Of a DNA stretch of 64,000 bases, positions 60,840 to 64,000 are shown piece by piece. The DNA is from Phascolarctos cinereus (Eukaryota; Chordata; Mammalia; Diprotodontia; Phascolarctidae), in assembly GCF_002099425.1 (NCBI RefSeq), contig NW_018344271.1, positions 1,162,501 to 1,226,500 of the forward strand, read 5' to 3'. The notes below the pieces were generated by a model that saw only the letters and a list, made by a program, of their open reading frames with translations, was not told where the DNA came from and did no database searches. Positions within the stretch are counted from its first letter, which is position 1. Every line of letters begins with the position of its first letter. A program made the translations under genes and the position numbers.

Positions 60840-60975
60840 CAATGACTGTCTCCCATGCCTGGAATGCTTTTCTTCTTCACCTCCACTTCCTGGATTCCCT
60901 GGCTTCCTTCAAATCTCACATTCTGTCAGAGGTCTTTCCCAATTCCCCTTGATGCTACTGCATTCCTCTAAGACT
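60840..60975 (+). repeat. L2 LINE 3' fragment
   Basis: CCATGCCTGGAATGCTTTTC, TTCCTTCAAATCTCACATTC and GAGGTCTTTCCCAATTCCCC. Confidence 0.7.
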
Positions 60976-61329
60976 GCCTCCAATTTATATATATATATAT
61001 GTATATATGTACATATGCATGTAGTTGTTTGCATCTATATGTGCGCATGTATGTAGTTGTCTACATGTAGTCAGGGCTTTTCAGAGGTTCCTCGCCTTTG
61101 CTTCTGACATGGATACCCATACCTACATTTTCCATGAGCCCTAGCTAACATGTATACCCATTTTCTGTACCCTTTCCGGGTGTGGAAAATGAAGAAGTCT
61201 GTTGGGCCATGCATCATGGCAGCATAAATCTTAGGTTCTAGTCAGGGACTAGTGGGGGAACATGCTATTTAAGGGAGTGGGAAAATGCATCAACAAAGAA
61301 ATCAAAGAAGCAGGTACAGATAAAGGAGG

Positions 61330-61560
61330 GAAATCAACATGATATAGTGGAAAGATTGAAGGCCTGGAAGTCAGGACCCCTGGATCTGAAGTCCACATCA
61401 GACTCTCAATAACTACTGTCTCAAAAGCAAGTAACCCTCTCAGTTTCCTGGTCTCTAAGATGGGATGACTATTACTAGTTCAGCCTCCTTCAAAGGATTG
61501 TTGGATGCAGGGAGAAAAGCATTCTAAAAATCTTGAAGGCATCATTTAAATTCAAGTTGT
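61330..61560 (+). repeat. MIR-type CORE-SINE
   Basis: ATGATATAGTGGAAAGATTG, CTGGAAGTCAGGACCCCTGG, CTCAGTTTCCTGGTCTCTAA. Confidence 0.65.
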
Positions 61561-61739
61561 CATTATAAGCCACAGGAGTGTGGCATTTTGGAATACAGAA
61601 GGGCACAGCGCAGCTGGAAGGAAAAGACGATGAACTACATCAAATACTATATAGAGGAACAAGGGCGTACTACAAAGGCCATCTTACTTAGCAAGTAAGA
61701 AGTCACCAGTGTCCTCTGAGGGAACAATTGCTACTGAAT

Positions 61740-61905
61740 GTCTACATACAAGTCATTTAAACCCAAGTCACCCTTTTCTCCATCTATAAAAAGGATCATA
61801 ATGCCTGCCATCATGTCTTCATAGGATTTTTGTGAGGCTCAACTAAGATATGTTAATGTTGTTGTAAACTTTCAAGTGCTATGTAAATGCCATTTACTAT
61901 TATTG
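61740..61905 (+). repeat. MIR-type CORE-SINE fragment
   Basis: TTTTCTCCATCTATAAAAAG, TTTTTGTGAGGCTCAACTAA, TTTCAAGTGCTATGTAAATG, the 3' half of a MIR. Confidence 0.65.
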
Positions 61906-62382
61906 GAAATCAGAAGAATTTTCAAGAGGTCTGGCAATGAAACAAAGAGATGGGTTGGTGAATGGATGGATAGAGATTTTTTGGTTTTGGGAAATCAGGA
62001 TACCTGAACATAAAGTTCAGAAAGAGCCAGTGGGAGAGATTTAAGATTCAAAGAAAGATGGGAATGATTGCCAAAGTAATGCCCTGGAGTAAAAAGGAAG
62101 TGGTGGCATCAAGGCACAGGCAAAGGAATCAGCCTTTGGAAAGAAGAGGGAAAAGACTGTGTTTGCCATGGTAACAGGAAGGAGGAAGTAGTTCAGAATC
62201 CTGGGCATTTGTGATGAGTAAATACAGAAAGTGCCTCCCATATTTCTACAACTTTCTCAGTAATTTAAGAGTGCACAACAGTGTCTGCTATAAAGTGTGA
62301 GACAGGACAAAGGAAGCGGCTTGGGACTTCCGGAGAGTGAAAAAATCTATAGGATTTTGCTTTAGTTCGACTTATCTAGTTT
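61906..62382. other. Gene 3 3' flank, unassigned
   Basis: No exon or repeat that I recognise. It may include the gene 3 3' UTR. Confidence 0.4.
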
Positions 62383-62428
62383 TCAGTAGTGTTTGCTCTG
62401 TCTGAAACCCTTCTCACTTTCATCATAT
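62383..62428 (-). pseudogene. Finger remnant beyond gene 3 stop
   Basis: In a neighbouring frame the minus strand reads [17 protein letters not shown], a decayed finger that once continued the array past the present stop. Confidence 0.7.
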
Positions 62429-63945
62429 TCATAAGGACTTAACTTCATAAGGCTTCTCTCCAGTATGTATTTTGTGGTGTTGATTAAGAAGTTTCTCTGT
62501 GTGGAAGGCATTCTCACACATCCTATATACAGAAAGTTTCTCTCCAGTATGAATTTTCTGATGTCGAGTAAGCTGTGAGCTCCAGCAGAAGGTCTTCCCA
62601 CATTCATTACATTCATAAGGTTTCTCTCCAGTATGAATTACCTTGTGCTGAGTAAGTTGTGAGCTCCTGCGGAAGGTTTTCCCACATACCTTACATTCAT
62701 ATGGTTTCTCTCCAGTATGAATTCTCTGGTGTTGTATTAGTCCAGTGCTCCTGTGGAAGGCCTTCCCACATTCATTACACTCAAAAGGTTTCCATCCAGT
62801 ATGAATTCTTTGATGTTGTGTAAGTCCTGTGCTCCTATGGAAGGCCTTCCCACATTGATTACATTCAAAAGGTTTCTCTCCTGTATGAATTACTTTATGT
62901 CGAATAAGTTGTGAGCTCTGGTGGAAAGCCTTCCCACACTCACCACATTCATATGGTTTCTCTCCAGTATGAATTATCTGATGTTGTGTAAGTTGTGACC
63001 TACGGCAGAAGGCCTTCCCACATTCACTACATTCATAAAGTTTCTCTCCAGTATGAATTCTCTGATGCTGATTGAGTTGTGAGCTCCGGCAGAAGGCCTT
63101 CCCACATTCCTTGCATTCATAAGGTTTCTCTCCAGTATGAATTTTCTGATGTTGTGTGAGTCCTGTGCTTCGGTGGAAGGCCTTCCCACATTCTTTACAT
63201 TCATAAGGTTTCTCTCCAGTATGAATTCTCTGATGTACAGTAAGTTGTATCCTCTGGCGAAATGCCTTCCCACATTCATTACATTCAAAAGGTTTCTCTC
63301 CACTGTGAATTCTCCGATGTTGAATAAGCCGTGAACACCAATGGAAGGCCTTCCCGCAGTCATTACATTCATACAGTTTCTCTCCAGCATGAATTCTCTG
63401 ATGCACAATAAGTTGTGAACTCCGGCTGAAGTTCTTTCCACATTCAACACATTCAAATGGATTTTCTCCTCTATGAACTGCTTGATGCTCAGTAAGTTCT
63501 GTGAACTGGCAGAAAGTTTTCCCACATATGTGACATTCATCAAATTTCTCTCCACTATGAATCCTCTGACGTTCAGAAGGTCTTCTGCTTGAACAAGAGG
63601 CCCTTTCACATTTATTATGTTCACAGGGTTTCTCTCTGGTACATATTCGCTGATGTTTAGTGAAATGAGAACTCCACTGGAAGATCTCACCACATTCATT
63701 ACATTCATAAGTTTTCTTCATAATGTCAACTTTCTGACACTTAGTAAGGTCTGAATTATAACTGATGAGTTTCCCACATTCACTAGATTTAGAAAATATC
63801 TTCTTTGAGCGGATTCGATTCTGTTTTCTTGGGTCTAGTCTAGAATGTTTATCTTCATTGCGCTCCTGCTTCAGTAACCTGGCTTTACATTCCCAGGCTT
63901 CTACGTCTGGAGCCAATTCCTCTGTGTCAGACCTATTCTTCCAAC
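62429..63945 (-). CDS. KRAB zinc-finger gene 3, terminal exon, 12 canonical fingers
   Basis: The acceptor TGTTTTCTTTCAG precedes the exon at 63945. It opens (G)[19 protein letters not shown] in the phase expected after a KRAB-B exon and is open to the stop at 62429, about 505 residues. The linker holds degenerate fingers: [20 protein letters not shown] ends in RIC, so the last histidine is cysteine, and another unit has lost key residues. Twelve canonical C2H2 units follow, from HICGKTF to the unit before [11 protein letters not shown], with TGEKP linkers. The last unit has lost its first cysteine, and the stop comes right after TGEKPYE. Helices RSTGLTQH recur in fingers 5 and 9, and nearly so in 10. 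The KRAB exons must lie to the right of the window. Predicted nuclear DNA-binding repressor. Confidence 0.93.
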
Positions 63946-64000
63946 CTGAAAGAAAACATTTAAAAAATATAAATATCCCATCTCCCTGCTGAATGCACAG

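Overview
The window looks like nuclear DNA of a marsupial mammal. The evidence is the repeat content: many copies of a tRNA-headed SINE with A-box-like GGATAGAGCACC and B-box-like GAGTTCAAATC, L1 and half-L1 elements, an RTE LINE whose tail matches one SINE family, and abundant old L2, CR1/L3 and MIR. The exact species cannot be told from the sequence. The host genes are KRAB-C2H2 zinc-finger (KZNF) genes, so this is part of a KZNF cluster.

There are three KZNF genes. Gene 1 is on the minus strand, from a CpG island at about 14.0 kb to 5.35 kb. Its start exon, KRAB-A exon (127 bp), KRAB-B exon (96 bp) and terminal finger exon all have clean splice sites, but the KRAB frame and the finger frame are out of register at about 6.70 kb. 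Gene 2 is on the plus strand, from a CpG island at about 26 kb to 37.39 kb. It reads open through four coding exons and encodes about 696 residues with 17 complete fingers. Gene 3 is on the minus strand at 62.43-63.95 kb. Only its terminal exon (12 canonical fingers) is inside the window; its KRAB exons lie beyond the right edge. Decayed fingers follow the stop codon in all three genes. A fourth, broken KZNF terminal exon lies at 43.8-44.5 kb.

Around gene 1's CpG island is a head-to-head inverted duplication (10.87-13.09 kb against 17.11-18.72 kb). The right arm carries a KRAB-B exon with intact splice sites but an in-frame stop, and it has lost the segment that holds the KRAB-A exon.

Between the genes the DNA is almost all repeats. 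L2 fills 0.5-4.95 kb. Gene 1's last intron holds CR1, a fold-back hAT element and a 27-bp minisatellite grown from an interspersed repeat. Two half-L1 elements lie in opposite orientations (22.6-25.0 and 27.5-31.3 kb), the second with a 15-bp target-site duplication. Three solo-LTR-like fossils lie at 16.0, 34.3 and 42.2 kb. L1, CR1, SINE and L2 pieces run from 38 to 62 kb, with a 1-kb purine repeat at 52.4 kb and an AT-centred palindrome at 55.6 kb.

The KZNF proteins would be expected to act in the nucleus: the finger array binds DNA and the KRAB domain recruits TRIM28/KAP1 to silence chromatin, often at transposable elements. That role comes from the family, not from this sequence. No tRNA or rRNA gene, CRISPR array or bacterial-type system was seen.
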